A DNA stretch of 64,000 bases from Acidimicrobiia bacterium (GTDB taxonomy: Bacteria > Actinomycetota > Acidimicrobiia > Acidimicrobiales > Aldehydirespiratoraceae): contig JAJEHD010000018.1 of assembly GCA_022819505.1 (NCBI GenBank), forward strand, positions 1 through 64,000, written 5' to 3'. A model generated the notes under the pieces. That model ran no database searches. It saw nothing but the letters and a program-made list of their open reading frames with translations, and had not been told where the DNA came from. Both the position numbers and the translations under genes were made by a program. Position 1 is the first letter of the stretch. Every line of letters starts with the position of its first letter. Positions 24,353-33,351 of this stretch are shown here, piece by piece.

Positions 24353-26128
24353 ATGGGACAGAGCACACCCGCACAGCCGCGCCGCATCCGGTTCGAGCCC
24401 GACGACAAGCCGCCCGTCGCGCTTACTGCGGGAATGGGCCTGCAGTTCGCGATCCTCGCCATCGCCGGCATCGTGCTCACGCCGGCGATCGTCGTGCGGG
24501 CCGCTGACGGGAGCGAGTCGTACCTGACATGGGCGGTGTTCGCGGCGGCGGTGGTCAGCGGGGTCAGCACGATCCTGCAGGCGGTCCGGCTCGGACGCAT
24601 CGGTGCCGGGTACGTGCTGTTGATGGGGACCTCGGGAGCGTTCATCGCGGTGTGCGTGGCCGCGCTGGTGGAGGGCGGGCCCGGCCTGCTGGCCACGCTG
24701 GTCGTGGCGTCGTCGCTGTTCCAGTTCCTGCTCGCGGCGAGGCTGTCGTTGTTCCGACGGCTGGTGACCCCCGTCGTGGCCGGCACCGTGCTGATGCTGA
24801 TCGCAGTGACGGTCATGCCCCTGGTCTTCAACATGGTGACGGCCTCGCCGGAGGGCAGCTCCGACTGGAGCGCGCCGACGAGCTCGCTCGTCACGGTGCT
24901 GGTGATCATCGGAATCGCGCTGAAATCCTCCGGCGGCCTGCGGCTGTGGGCGCCGGTCATCGGCGTCGTGGCCGGCTCCGTGGTGGCCGCCGCCTTCGGG
25001 CTGTACGACTTCGACAAGGTGGCCGAGGCCCCGTGGGTCGGCCTGCCCGACGGCGGCTGGCCCGGCTTCGACCTCTCGTTCGGCTCGGCCTTCTGGAGCT
25101 TCCTGCCCGCCTTCGTGCTGGTCACCATCATCGGGGCGGTCGAGACCATCGGTGACTCGGTGGCCATCCAGCGGGTGTCGTGGCGGCAGCCGAAAGCGGT
25201 GGACTACCGCGTGGTGCAGGGAGCGGTGGCCGCCGACGGGACCGGAAACCTGCTGTCGGGACTGGCGGGCACCGTGCCCAACACGACCTACTCCACCAGC
25301 GTCTCGATCACCGAGCTGACCGGGGTCGCCGCCCGCCGCGTCGGCGTTGCCATCGGTGTGTTCTTCATCGTGATGGCGCTCCTGCCAAAGTTCCTGGCGC
25401 TAGTGCTCGCGATACCGGACGCGGTGGTCGCGGCTTACATCACGGTGCTGATCGCGATGCTGTTCGTGGTGGGAATGAGGATCGTCGCCGAAGAGGCCGC
25501 GGACTACCGCAAGGGCCTCATCGCCGGGGTCTCGTTCTGGGTCGGCGTCGGCTTCCAGAACAACCTGATCTTCGGGGAGTACCTCGAGGGATTCGCGGGC
25601 GGTTTCCTGGAGAACGGAATGACCGCGGGGGGCCTCACGGCAATCGCGCTGACGCTGTTCACGGAGACGACCCAGGCCCGCCGCCACCGGCTGCGCACCG
25701 ATCTGGCCCTGTCGGAGTTGCCGCGCATCCGGCAGTTCCTTGACGACTTCGCCGGGCGCCACCGGTGGGGGGCTTCGATGTCGGCCAGGCTCGACGCGGT
25801 CGCCGAGGAGACCCTGTTGACGCTGCTGGACGCCGACACCGCCGGCGGCGACGTTGAGGGGCGCGCCCTGCGGGTCACCGCCAGCAAGCAGGACGGGCGG
25901 GCCGTGCTCGAGTTCGTGGCCGCGGCCCGGGGAGAGAACATCGAGGACCGGCTGGCCGTGCTCGACGAACCGACCGCGGACAGGCCGGTCGAGCGCGACG
26001 TCTCGCTGCGGCTGCTACAGCACTACGCGACGTCCGTGCTCCACCAGCAGTACCACGAACTCGAGATTGTCACCGTCCACCTCAACGCGCCGCCCCAGCC
26101 GAGCCCGGCCGGCGAGCCGGCCGAGTGA
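24353..26128 (+). CDS. NCS2-type nucleobase permease with an extra C-terminal domain
   Basis: Membrane protein of 591 residues. Residues about 20-440 contain around 14 hydrophobic segments with the nucleobase-cation-symporter-2 signatures VETIGDSVAIQ and GNLLSGLAGTVPNTTYSTSV, so xanthine or uracil uptake is likely. Residues about 450-580 form a soluble domain, rare in this family (LSELPRIRQFLDDFAGRHRW, RLDAVAEETLLTLLDA, LRVTASKQDGRAVLEFVAA, DRPVERDVSLRLLQHYATSV). Its order recalls the GHKL/anti-sigma-type ATPase fold, though an N-box/G-box is not clear. It may sense the nucleobase and signal inside the cell (inference). ATG 24353 is the best start; the longer frame lacks a match. Confidence 0.82.
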   Translation: MGQSTPAQPRRIRFEPDDKPPVALTAGMGLQFAILAIAGIVLTPAIVVRAADGSESYLTWAVFAAAVVSGVSTILQAVRLGRIGAGYVLLMGTSGAFIAVCVAALVEGGPGLLATLVVASSLFQFLLAARLSLFRRLVTPVVAGTVLMLIAVTVMPLVFNMVTASPEGSSDWSAPTSSLVTVLVIIGIALKSSGGLRLWAPVIGVVAGSVVAAAFGLYDFDKVAEAPWVGLPDGGWPGFDLSFGSAFWSFLPAFVLVTIIGAVETIGDSVAIQRVSWRQPKAVDYRVVQGAVAADGTGNLLSGLAGTVPNTTYSTSVSITELTGVAARRVGVAIGVFFIVMALLPKFLALVLAIPDAVVAAYITVLIAMLFVVGMRIVAEEAADYRKGLIAGVSFWVGVGFQNNLIFGEYLEGFAGGFLENGMTAGGLTAIALTLFTETTQARRHRLRTDLALSELPRIRQFLDDFAGRHRWGASMSARLDAVAEETLLTLLDADTAGGDVEGRALRVTASKQDGRAVLEFVAAARGENIEDRLAVLDEPTADRPVERDVSLRLLQHYATSVLHQQYHELEIVTVHLNAPPQPSPAGEPAE

Positions 26129-26148
26129 CGGTCCGGGCAGGCTCGCTC

Positions 26149-26823
26149 TCAGGCCGGGGCTAGCTCCAGGCTGGCCAGCAGCTCCTCGACCCGGCCCCTG
26201 ATCTCGTCCCGGATGCCCCTCACGACCTCGATCGGCTGACCCGAGGGGTCGTCCAGCACCCAGTCCTCGTAGCGCTTTCCCGGGTAGATGGGGCAGGCGT
26301 CGCCGCAGCCCATGGTGACGATCACGTCGGCGGCCCGGGCGATCTCGTCGGTCCAGGGCTTCGGGTACTCGGTGGAGATGTCGATGTCCTCCTCGGCCAT
26401 GGCCGCCACGACCACCTTGTTGGTGTCGTAACCCGGGTCGGAGCCGCCGGTGAAGATGTCGATGCGACCGGTGGACAGGTGGCGCAGGTAGCCGGCCGCC
26501 ATCTGGGAGCGGCCCGCGTTGTGCACGCATAAGAAGAGCACGCCGGGCCGGTCCAGCGTGCCGACCTCCAGGCGGGCCAGAGCGAGCAGCCGGTCGTGGG
26601 TGAAGCGCTCGATCAGGATCGGCAGCCAGTTGGCGAACCGGGCCCGGGACTCGATCTGGGTCTGCGAGTCGGTGATGTAGCGCTCGATGGTCTCGGCGTT
26701 GAAGGTGCCCTCGAACCTCTTCTGGAGCCTCACCGACGCCTGCCGGATGAGCAGGAGCTGCTCGGTGGTGAGCGTGACGCTCGGCGTGCGGGACTCCGGC
26801 TCGGTGCGGTCTTCGGCGGTCAT
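26149..26823 (-). CDS. arsC: Low-molecular-weight phosphatase-fold arsenate reductase with N-terminal helical domain
   Basis: Reduces arsenate to arsenite. Actinobacterial relatives use mycothiol or thioredoxin. The 224-residue protein has a three-helix domain (about 15-85, EQLLLIRQASVRLQKRFEGT range) and then the phosphatase-like domain with the P-loop C99-VHNAG-R105-S106 and TMGCGDACPIYPG with a second Cys and acidic residues. The helical-domain fusion is known in actinobacterial ArsC proteins. No arsR or arsB lies nearby. It is divergent from a lipoprotein gene across about 200 bases. Confidence 0.85.
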   Translation of the reverse strand: MTAEDRTEPESRTPSVTLTTEQLLLIRQASVRLQKRFEGTFNAETIERYITDSQTQIESRARFANWLPILIERFTHDRLLALARLEVGTLDRPGVLFLCVHNAGRSQMAAGYLRHLSTGRIDIFTGGSDPGYDTNKVVVAAMAEEDIDISTEYPKPWTDEIARAADVIVTMGCGDACPIYPGKRYEDWVLDDPSGQPIEVVRGIRDEIRGRVEELLASLELAPA

Positions 26824-27022
26824 TAGGGCCTCTCTGCGGACGGGTCCGCGCCATTGTGGAGCGTGGCGGGCGGGGCCATCGCCTCCGCAGGGACACATCC
26901 GGTTAACACTGGACGAAATCTTGGTACCCATTCCGGTGATGGGGCGTCTGTATTGTTCGGATGAGACGAGTGCGGCGCGCCGTACATATCCCGGCACCGG
27001 GCGCCCACTCCAGGAGGCAACG

Positions 27023-28165
27023 ATGTTGCGAATTCGACTGGCCGGCACGCTGGTGCTGGCTGTGGCGCTGCTGGCCGCGGCCTGTGGCGACGACGCCGGA
27101 ACGACTGCCGAGCAGCCGCCCGAGGCTGAGGCGCCGGCCACCACCCAAGTGGCCTCCGACGGTCCGTCCGAAGCAGCCGAGGCCACCACCACCAGCACCA
27201 CCGCTGAGCCGGACGCCCCTGACGATGCCGCTCCCGCCGACAGCGGTGCGGACGCGGTCCCCGCTGATGCCGCGGCGCTGTTGGCGTCGGCCACGACGAC
27301 GCTCGAGGGGCGATCGGTACGCGGCGAGGCGAACATCGAGTTCGCACCGGGGTTCGGGCTCTCCACGAGTTTCGAGTCCGACGCCGAGGGCGACCTCGCG
27401 GCGACGGTCGAGATCCCGCCCGGGATGGACCCAGAGTTTCCCGGCGGCGCCAACGCCGAGATGCGCTACGTCGGGGGCACGGTCTACCTGCGGCCCCCGG
27501 TCGACGCTGCGACGCTGGCCGAACTGGGCGTCGACGAGGCGTGGTACGTGACCGAGCCGGCGCCGGATGGCGATCCGATGGCGCAGGTGATGGGATCGGC
27601 GGGAGTGATGTGCATCTTCCCCCAGGCGATGGACCAGGCCTTCGAGGACTGCGACCCGCTGGGCGATACCGGCACGTTCCTGGAGGCCGCCCGCGAGGCG
27701 GAGATCGTCGGCCGGGAGGACGTGCGGGGCACCGAGGCCACCCGCGTGAGCTTCGTGGTGTCTCTGATGGATCTGGCCGGAGACGCTCTGGGCATGGGGT
27801 CCGACGAGGACGACGCCGATACAGGCGACGGTGCCTTCGACGACACCGCGTCGGACCCGTTCGCCGAGGGGCTGGAGCAGATCTTCGGATTCCTGGACGC
27901 CGATTTCGAGGTGGAGGTGTGGATCGACGACGAGAGCCTGATCCGGCGCCTGGTCTTCGACCTGGCGTCAATGTTCGCCGATCTCGGGATGCCCTCCAGC
28001 CCGATCACCGTCGAGTTCTACGACTTCGACGCCGACATCAGCGTGGACGCCCCGCCGCCCGAGGCCATCGTCGACGAGGACCTGCTCGTCGGGGACGACG
28101 ACTACGCCACCTACGACGATGACGACTACGACGATGACGACTACGACGACGACTACGACGGCTAG
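27023..28165 (+). CDS. Lipoprotein, LppX/LprG-like, with an Asp/Tyr-rich tail
   Basis: A 380-residue secreted lipoprotein with lipobox LLAAAC after about 20 residues, then a Thr/Ala/Asp-rich linker (about 25-85) and a domain of about 250 residues (LLASATTTLEGRSVRGEANIEF, YVGGTVYLRPP, FEVEVWIDDESLIRRLVFDL). Its pattern resembles the LppX/LprAFG lipid-carrier fold, though identity is low. The end is a DDDDYDDDDYDDDYDG tail, possibly binding Ca. The ATG at 27023 has a perfect AGGAGG five bases upstream. Lipid or glycolipid transport is an inference. Divergent from arsC. Confidence 0.7.
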   Translation: MLRIRLAGTLVLAVALLAAACGDDAGTTAEQPPEAEAPATTQVASDGPSEAAEATTTSTTAEPDAPDDAAPADSGADAVPADAAALLASATTTLEGRSVRGEANIEFAPGFGLSTSFESDAEGDLAATVEIPPGMDPEFPGGANAEMRYVGGTVYLRPPVDAATLAELGVDEAWYVTEPAPDGDPMAQVMGSAGVMCIFPQAMDQAFEDCDPLGDTGTFLEAAREAEIVGREDVRGTEATRVSFVVSLMDLAGDALGMGSDEDDADTGDGAFDDTASDPFAEGLEQIFGFLDADFEVEVWIDDESLIRRLVFDLASMFADLGMPSSPITVEFYDFDADISVDAPPPEAIVDEDLLVGDDDYATYDDDDYDDDDYDDDYDG

Positions 28166-28236
28166 CTGAAGAACTCAGCCTGGCCCTGCGGTCGGGCGCG
28201 ACCAGATTCGGCCAAGGACACCGGAGACCGGCCGGC

Positions 28237-28503
28237 CTACCTTCGCCGGTAGACGTCGCGCCGATGGCCGATGCGGATTACGTGGACTATGAGGCGGGCG
28301 TCGACGACCTCGTAGAGAATCCGGTAGTCGCCGACGCGCACACGGTAGACGGACTCCTCACCGGCGAGAGCGACGCAGTTCGGGGGCCGCGGCTCCTCGG
28401 CCAACAGGTCTATGGCCGCTCGAATCCGGTGCTGCTCCTTGCGCGGCAAGCCGGCGAGCGACTTGACCGCGCCGCGTGCTATCTCGACGCGGTACCGGCT
28501 CAC
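28237..28503 (-). CDS. RelE/ParE-family toxin
   Basis: An 88-residue protein of the RelE fold: RGAVKSLAGLPRKEQHRI, the core SVYRVRVGDYRILYEV and the C-terminal VIRIGHRRDVYR with basic residues used for mRNA contact. RelE toxins cut mRNA on the ribosome. Its ATG overlaps the stop of the antitoxin gene (ATGA), so the pair is translationally coupled with the antitoxin first, the usual order. No sign of truncation. Confidence 0.92.
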   Translation of the reverse strand: MSRYRVEIARGAVKSLAGLPRKEQHRIRAAIDLLAEEPRPPNCVALAGEESVYRVRVGDYRILYEVVDARLIVHVIRIGHRRDVYRRR

Positions 28504-28751
28504 ACGAGTCCCAGAGCAGCCTTGACCTCATCCCAGGGCACATAGTCGTCGTCAGCTCGGGCTGCCTGGAGCGCGCGGCGATCCTCGACGTCGTCAGCGA
28601 TGTCGACGAGCCGGTCGAAGGCCTCAGAGTCCAGAATCACCGCGATCCGCCGGCCGCGCCGGGTCACCGAGACCGGCTCACCTGATCGGCGAGCCTCCTC
28701 GATCACCTCGGCCAGTCGGTTTCGCGCCTCGCTCACCGCCACCTCATTCAT
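28500..28751 (-). CDS. Phd/YefM-type antitoxin
   Basis: An 83-residue antitoxin: N-terminal DNA-binding part VAVSEARNRLAEVIEEARRS and VTRRGRRIAVILDSEAFDRL, then an acidic C-terminus that would wrap the toxin. The Met at 28751 starts inside the palindrome described next, which would let the antitoxin (with the toxin) repress its own promoter. A start six residues earlier (Met in frame) is possible. Confidence 0.9.
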   Translation of the reverse strand: MNEVAVSEARNRLAEVIEEARRSGEPVSVTRRGRRIAVILDSEAFDRLVDIADDVEDRRALQAARADDDYVPWDEVKAALGLV

Positions 28752-28765
28752 GTACGAATTGTACA
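28751..28765. promoter_or_regulatory. Palindromic operator of the toxin-antitoxin pair
   Basis: TGTAC-N5-GTACA (28751-28765) is a 15-bp perfect palindrome that overlaps the antitoxin start codon. Phd/YefM antitoxins bind such sites to autoregulate. Confidence 0.6.
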
Positions 28766-28830
28766 TTCTGCGGCCCGGCGACGCACCACCGTCCCGGTCC
28801 CGGTCGGGAGCCTGATCAGCGCAGGCCGGG

Positions 28831-29520
28831 TCAGGAGGAGGGGCGCTCGTCGGGGGTGCGGCCGGCGAGGGCGGTGATCGGCGCCGGGGGCGGGCTGTCA
28901 CCGGCCAGGTCGCCCGACGGGACCGGCGTCTCGAAGCGGGTGGTGATGGGCACGACGCCGGCCCACCACGGCCCGGCTATGTCGTCGGGCTCGTCCACCG
29001 GGTCGCCGGCGCGGACCTTGGCCGACGCCTCGGCCAGCGGGAGCTCCAGCACCATCGTCTTGCGCAGATCCGACTGCGACGGGGGCCGGACGAGATCCCA
29101 GTGGGCCACCACATGGTCGGTGATCAGCTTGAGGGCGTAGAGCCGGCGGGCCTCGTCGAGGATCCTCGTGGCCCGGCCCCGCACCACCACCGACCGGTAG
29201 TTCATCGAGTTGTGGAACGGCGTGCGGGCCATCACCAGCCCGTCGAGACAGGTGACGGTCACGCAGACCTCGTGGCCGTCGCCGGTGTTCAGCAGATGGT
29301 TGGCCGCGGCGCCGTGAAGGTAGAGCCAGTCGTCGTCGCGCCCGTAGGCCATGGGCAGCACCAACGGCCCGTCGCCGGTGGTCACCCCCACATGCGCGAT
29401 CAGCCCGGCGTCGAGGATGCCGAGCACATCGTCGCGGTCGTACCGGGCCCGGGGCACCCCCCGCCGCACCCTGGTGCGAGCCGACGGCGCTCCGGCGAAG
29501 TCGTTCGAGTCCTGCGACAT
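28831..29520 (-). CDS. Pyridoxamine 5'-phosphate oxidase-related flavin-binding protein
   Basis: A 229-residue split-barrel protein of the PNPOx-like group. Visible features are RARYDRDDVLGILDAGLIAHVG, the FMN-contact stretch PLVLPMAYG, YLHGAAANHLL, CVTVTCLDGLVMARTPFHNSMNYRSVV and the WWAGVVPI near residue 190. Many members bind FMN or F420 and reduce small substrates; which cofactor cannot be told from sequence. It stands just downstream of the toxin-antitoxin pair region on the same strand and may share a transcript with the flavin oxidoreductase gene's region. Confidence 0.8.
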   Translation of the reverse strand: MSQDSNDFAGAPSARTRVRRGVPRARYDRDDVLGILDAGLIAHVGVTTGDGPLVLPMAYGRDDDWLYLHGAAANHLLNTGDGHEVCVTVTCLDGLVMARTPFHNSMNYRSVVVRGRATRILDEARRLYALKLITDHVVAHWDLVRPPSQSDLRKTMVLELPLAEASAKVRAGDPVDEPDDIAGPWWAGVVPITTRFETPVPSGDLAGDSPPPAPITALAGRTPDERPSS

Positions 29521-29529
29521 GCCGAGAGG

Positions 29530-30747
29530 CTACGACCCCCGCCCCCACCTCCCAGGTAGCCGGCTGCGGATGTGGTGGGTGTAGACGTGGGCGGCCACCG
29601 CGGCGGGACTAGTGCGCCAGCAGCGCAGCGGATCGAAGCCGTCGTGGACGAGGCACATGTTGCAGGACACGCACTCGACGGTGCCGGTCCGTCCCGCCGC
29701 GAGCTTGTTGGGGAGATCGGGCTCGCGTATGAACGGCCGGGACATGGCCAGGAAGTCGGCGTCCCCAGAGCGGATCACGTCCGCCATCGTCTGAGTGGTG
29801 CGGATCCCCCCGACGAGGATCACCGGGATGTCCACCACCTCCTTCACGGCCCGGGCGAAGTGCCGGTAGTAGGCCTCGGGTCCCTCAGGCTTCACCAGTC
29901 GCTGCACCAGCCCGTTGCGGGCCGCTTGGGCCGCGCCGACCGCGACGTAGGTACGGATGTTCTCGAGATAGCTCCTCATGATCCCGTAGGACACCTCCAC
30001 CGCGTCCAGCCCCCGCTCGGCCAGGGCCCGCACCCGCTCAACGCTCTCGGCGGGCTCGAGGCCCCCCGGGATCGAGTCGCCGATGCCGATGCGGGCGGTC
30101 ACGCAGAAGTCGTCGCCCACCGCGCCCCGCACCGCGTCGTACACCGCCAGCACGAACCGGCCGCGGCGTTCGGCGTCGCCACCCCATGCGTCGGTGCGCA
30201 CGTTGGTGATCGGCGAGGAGAACTCCGAGATCAGGTAGCCGTTGCCCCCATGGATGTGGACGCCGTCGAACCCGGCCTGCTTCGCTCGCCTCGCCGCCTG
30301 CCCGAAGGCGGCGATCACATCGGTGATGTCGTCCGGCGTCGCCTCGCGCGGCTGCAGCCCGTACATCTCGTTGGCTGTCGGCGACGGGGCGATCGGTCCG
30401 ACCTCGGGCAGCATCGTCTGGCTCCCGGCATGTCCTATCTCGGCGAGGATCCGACCGCCGTGGGCGTGCACCGCGTCGGTGACCTGCACCATCGATTCGA
30501 CGAGGCCGTCGTCGTACAGGCCGGGCTGGTCGGCGCTGGCCTGGCCGCGGGGCTCCACGTAGATGTGCCCCGTGAGGAGCAACCCTGCCCCACCGGCGGC
30601 CAGCGTGCCGTACAGGTTGGCCAGCGCCGGCGTTCCGGCACCGTCGGGCGCGGCCATCGTCTCGGAGGTCGACGCTCTGACCAGCCGGTTCTTGAGCGTC
30701 AGCGAACCGATCCTGCCGGGTTCCAGGTAGGGAGCGCCGGCAACCAC
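29530..30747 (-). CDS. NADH:flavin oxidoreductase of the old yellow enzyme family
   Basis: A 405-residue TIM-barrel flavoprotein. Features are GSLTLKNRLVRASTSETMA at the N-terminus, HAGSQ, GFDGVHIHGGNGYLISEF, ILVGGIRTTQTM and a C-terminal cysteine set CVSCNMCLVHDGFDPLRC. The last resembles the 4Fe-4S site of 2,4-dienoyl-CoA-reductase-like members, but the usual second flavin/NAD domain is absent. The reaction is probably reduction of an enone or enoyl-CoA; the electron donor is uncertain. The GTG at 30747 fits (VVAGAPYLEPGRIGSLTLK). A much longer frame continues antisense to the carboxylase gene and is not believed. Confidence 0.85.
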   Translation of the reverse strand: MVAGAPYLEPGRIGSLTLKNRLVRASTSETMAAPDGAGTPALANLYGTLAAGGAGLLLTGHIYVEPRGQASADQPGLYDDGLVESMVQVTDAVHAHGGRILAEIGHAGSQTMLPEVGPIAPSPTANEMYGLQPREATPDDITDVIAAFGQAARRAKQAGFDGVHIHGGNGYLISEFSSPITNVRTDAWGGDAERRGRFVLAVYDAVRGAVGDDFCVTARIGIGDSIPGGLEPAESVERVRALAERGLDAVEVSYGIMRSYLENIRTYVAVGAAQAARNGLVQRLVKPEGPEAYYRHFARAVKEVVDIPVILVGGIRTTQTMADVIRSGDADFLAMSRPFIREPDLPNKLAAGRTGTVECVSCNMCLVHDGFDPLRCWRTSPAAVAAHVYTHHIRSRLPGRWGRGS

Positions 30748-30807
30748 GACGTCACAGGCTAGGTGAGGCTCCCGGCCCGTGCCGAGCCGCCGGTAGCCTT
30801 CGGGGTC

Positions 30808-32364
30808 GTGGCTGATACGCCCATGAACGACAAGCTCGAGGACCTGCGGACCCGAAAGTCCGAGGCGCTGGCGGCCGGTCCCGAGCGGGCGGTGAAGCGC
30901 CAGCACGACAAGGGCAAGCTGCTGGCCCGGGAACGGCTCGACTACCTGCTCGACGCCGGATCGTTCCACGAGCTCGACATGCTGGCCCGGCACCGCGCCC
31001 ACGACGCCGGGCTCGACGACCGCCCCTACACCGACGGCGTGATCACCGGCTGGGGCACCATCGACGGCCGCAAGGTGTTCGTGTTCGCCCAGGACTTCAC
31101 CGTGATGGGCGGCGCGCTGGGCGAGGTGTTCGCCGAGAAGCTCCACAAGGTGATGGACCTGGCGACATCGGTCGGCGCTCCCATGATCGGGCTCAACGAC
31201 GGCGCCGGGGCCCGCATCCAGGAGGGCGTGGTGTCCCTCGACGGATACGGCGGGATCTTCTACCGCAACGTGCAGGCCTCCGGCGTCATCCCGCAGATCA
31301 GCGTGATCCTCGGGCCGTGCGCCGGCGGCGCGGTCTACAGCCCGGCCATGACCGACTTCATCTTCATGGTCCGCGAGAAGTCCCACATGTTCATCACCGG
31401 TCCCGACGTGGTGAGGACGGTCACCGGCGAGGCAGTGACCCTCGAGGACCTCGGCGGGGCCACCAGCCACAGCACCAAGTCGGGGGTGGCCACCTTCGTC
31501 GGTGCCGACGAGCACGACGTGCTCGACGAGGTCAAGACGCTGCTGTCGTTCCTGCCGTCCAACAACCTCGAGCAGCCGCCGACGTACAAGTCGGCCGACG
31601 ATCCCGACCGGGAGTGCCTGGCGCTCGACACGCTGCTGCCCGACAGCCCCAACGTCCCCTACGACATGAAGGACGTGATCACCGAAGTGGTCGACGACGG
31701 CGACTTCCTCGAGTACCACGCCTCCTGGGCCCGCAGCATCGTGTGCGGCTTCGCCCGGGTCGACGGCCGCTCCGTCGGCGTGGTCGGCAACCAGCCGATG
31801 GTGCTGGCCGGGGTGCTCGACATCGAGTCGGCCGAGAAGGCAGCCCGCTTCGTGCGCACATGCGACGCCTTCAACATCCCGCTGGTGACCTTCGTGGACG
31901 TGCCCGGCTTCCTGCCCGGGGTCGACCAGGAGCACGGCGGCATCATCCGCCACGGCGCCAAGCTGCTGTACGCCTACTGCGAGGCGGCGGTGCCCCGCAT
32001 CTCGATAATCACCCGCAAGGCCTACGGGGGCGCCTACGTGGTGATGGACTCCAAGGGCGTCGGCTCGGACCTCTCGTTCGCCTGGCCCTCCGCGGAGATA
32101 GCGGTCATGGGGCCCCAGGGCGCGGTGGAGATCATCTACCGGCGCGAGCTGGCCGACGCCGCCGATCCCGCCGCCCGCCGCGACGAGCTGGTGGACGACT
32201 ACACGCAGCGTCTGGCCAATCCCTACGTCGCGGCCGAACGGGGCTTCGTGGACGAAGTGATCGAGCCGTCGCAGACTCGCCGCAAGATCGTGGCCGGACT
32301 GCAGATGCTGGAGTCGAAGCGCGAGGAGATCCCCGAGCGCAAGCACGGAAACGTTCCGCTGTGA
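30808..32364 (+). CDS. Acyl-CoA carboxylase beta (carboxyltransferase) subunit
   Basis: Transfers the carboxyl group from biotin to propionyl- or acetyl-CoA. The product has 518 residues from the GTG at 30808; the ATG at 30823 is an alternative start. The N- and C-domains carry oxyanion-hole and biotin-pocket motifs [16 protein letters not shown] and [10 protein letters not shown], plus [10 protein letters not shown] and [15 protein letters not shown]. Length and layout are those of AccD5/PccB-type proteins. The biotin-carrying alpha subunit gene is not in the window. The epsilon-like gene follows with a stop/start overlap. With methylmalonyl-CoA epimerase (19.5 kb) it fits propionate metabolism. 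Confidence 0.93.
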   Translation: MADTPMNDKLEDLRTRKSEALAAGPERAVKRQHDKGKLLARERLDYLLDAGSFHELDMLARHRAHDAGLDDRPYTDGVITGWGTIDGRKVFVFAQDFTVMGGALGEVFAEKLHKVMDLATSVGAPMIGLNDGAGARIQEGVVSLDGYGGIFYRNVQASGVIPQISVILGPCAGGAVYSPAMTDFIFMVREKSHMFITGPDVVRTVTGEAVTLEDLGGATSHSTKSGVATFVGADEHDVLDEVKTLLSFLPSNNLEQPPTYKSADDPDRECLALDTLLPDSPNVPYDMKDVITEVVDDGDFLEYHASWARSIVCGFARVDGRSVGVVGNQPMVLAGVLDIESAEKAARFVRTCDAFNIPLVTFVDVPGFLPGVDQEHGGIIRHGAKLLYAYCEAAVPRISIITRKAYGGAYVVMDSKGVGSDLSFAWPSAEIAVMGPQGAVEIIYRRELADAADPAARRDELVDDYTQRLANPYVAAERGFVDEVIEPSQTRRKIVAGLQMLESKREEIPERKHGNVPL

Positions 32365-32594
32365 CCGTGGCCGGCGCCCCGCCCCCCGCAACCGCGCCGG
32401 GCGGCATGGAGATCGTGTCTGTCACCCCGGAGCCGACCGACGCCGAGCGGGCTGCGATCGCCGCGGCCATCGAGTCCCTGCAATCCGAGCTCTGGCCGCA
32501 TCCGGGCGCTGCGTCCATGCCGCCACCGTCGCCCCGCTGGCGCTACGCGGGCCGGCCCTGGCAGCGCAGGAACCGCTACGGCGGCTGGGCCTAG
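32361..32594 (+). CDS. Acyl-CoA carboxylase epsilon-like small subunit
   Basis: A 77-residue product starting with GTG inside the stop of the carboxyltransferase gene. It has a Pro/Ala-rich start, [24 protein letters not shown] and a C-terminal [19 protein letters not shown]. That is the pattern of actinobacterial AccE5-type epsilon subunits: a beta-strand-like start, one helix, then a Trp/Arg tail. Epsilon stabilises the alpha-beta complex. Its end shares CTAG with the convergent aat gene. The low conservation of this family makes position the main support. Confidence 0.75.
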   Translation: MTVAGAPPPATAPGGMEIVSVTPEPTDAERAAIAAAIESLQSELWPHPGAASMPPPSPRWRYAGRPWQRRNRYGGWA

Positions 32595-33328
32595 GGGCCG
32601 ACGAACAGCGCAGGGGGCGGGGAGGCGAGCAGCTCTCCTAGACGTTGCAGGTAGTCCTGGCGGGGGATCGCGCTCACGCCCAGCGAGCGCAGGTGCGGCG
32701 TCGCCCACTGGACGTCGATCAGTCTCGGCTGCCCGTCCCGAAGGCCGGCGGCGAGGGCCACCAGCGCCGCCTTCGAGGCGTCCCTAGACCGGTAGAACAT
32801 CGACTCTCCAGCGAACAGCCCGCCGAGGGCCACCCCGTACAGCCCGCCGGCCAGCTCACCGCCGCTCCACGCCTCGACGCTGTGAGCGAAGCCCTCCCGG
32901 TGCAGGCGCACGTAGGCGGTCCGCATCTGCTCGTCGATCCAGCCATGGGGCCGGGACGGGTCCGCGCAACCCTCCACGACCTCGGCGAAAGCGGTATCGA
33001 CCCTGATCTCGTAACGACGGCAGGCCTGTCGCAGCGATCGACTGACGATCAGCCGCTCCGGCTCCAGGACACCCCGCTCGGGCGGCGACCACCAGCCGAT
33101 ACGCCCGCCGGGCCTCAGAGGCATCGGGAACAGCCCCCGGCTGTAGGCCGCGATCAGGGTGGGCGGCTCCAGGTCTGCGCCTACGGCCACCAGCCCGGCC
33201 TCGTCGCCGGCCGAGGGGTGCGGGAACGTCCATCGGCACGTCGGCAGCCCATCCGACTGGTCGTGGCGCACCTCGCGCTCGCCGACTCGGAGTCCAAGGA
33301 GGGGCGAGCGCCCCGCGTCGGCGGGCAC
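32591..33328 (-). CDS. aat: Leucyl/phenylalanyl-tRNA-protein transferase
   Basis: N-end-rule enzyme that adds Leu or Phe from tRNA to proteins with N-terminal Arg or Lys, marking them for ClpSAP. The 245 residues include AYSRGLFPMPL, WWSPPERGVLEPERLIVSRSL, GWIDEQMRTAYVRLHREGFAHSVE, GGLYGVALGGLFAGESMFYR and LIDVQWATPHLRSLG, all family landmarks. The first 35 residues are less certain, and the true start may be further in. It is convergent with the epsilon-like gene and divergent from the next gene. Confidence 0.92.
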   Translation of the reverse strand: MPADAGRSPLLGLRVGEREVRHDQSDGLPTCRWTFPHPSAGDEAGLVAVGADLEPPTLIAAYSRGLFPMPLRPGGRIGWWSPPERGVLEPERLIVSRSLRQACRRYEIRVDTAFAEVVEGCADPSRPHGWIDEQMRTAYVRLHREGFAHSVEAWSGGELAGGLYGVALGGLFAGESMFYRSRDASKAALVALAAGLRDGQPRLIDVQWATPHLRSLGVSAIPRQDYLQRLGELLASPPPALFVGP

Positions 33329-33351
33329 CCCCGAAAGAGTAGGTTGAAGAG

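Noticed and set aside
29530..32391. A 953-codon reverse-strand frame
   Set aside because: Only its C-terminal 405 codons resemble a protein (old yellow enzyme). The rest is His/Val/Gly-rich antisense to the acyl-CoA carboxylase gene, as expected from GC-rich codon bias.
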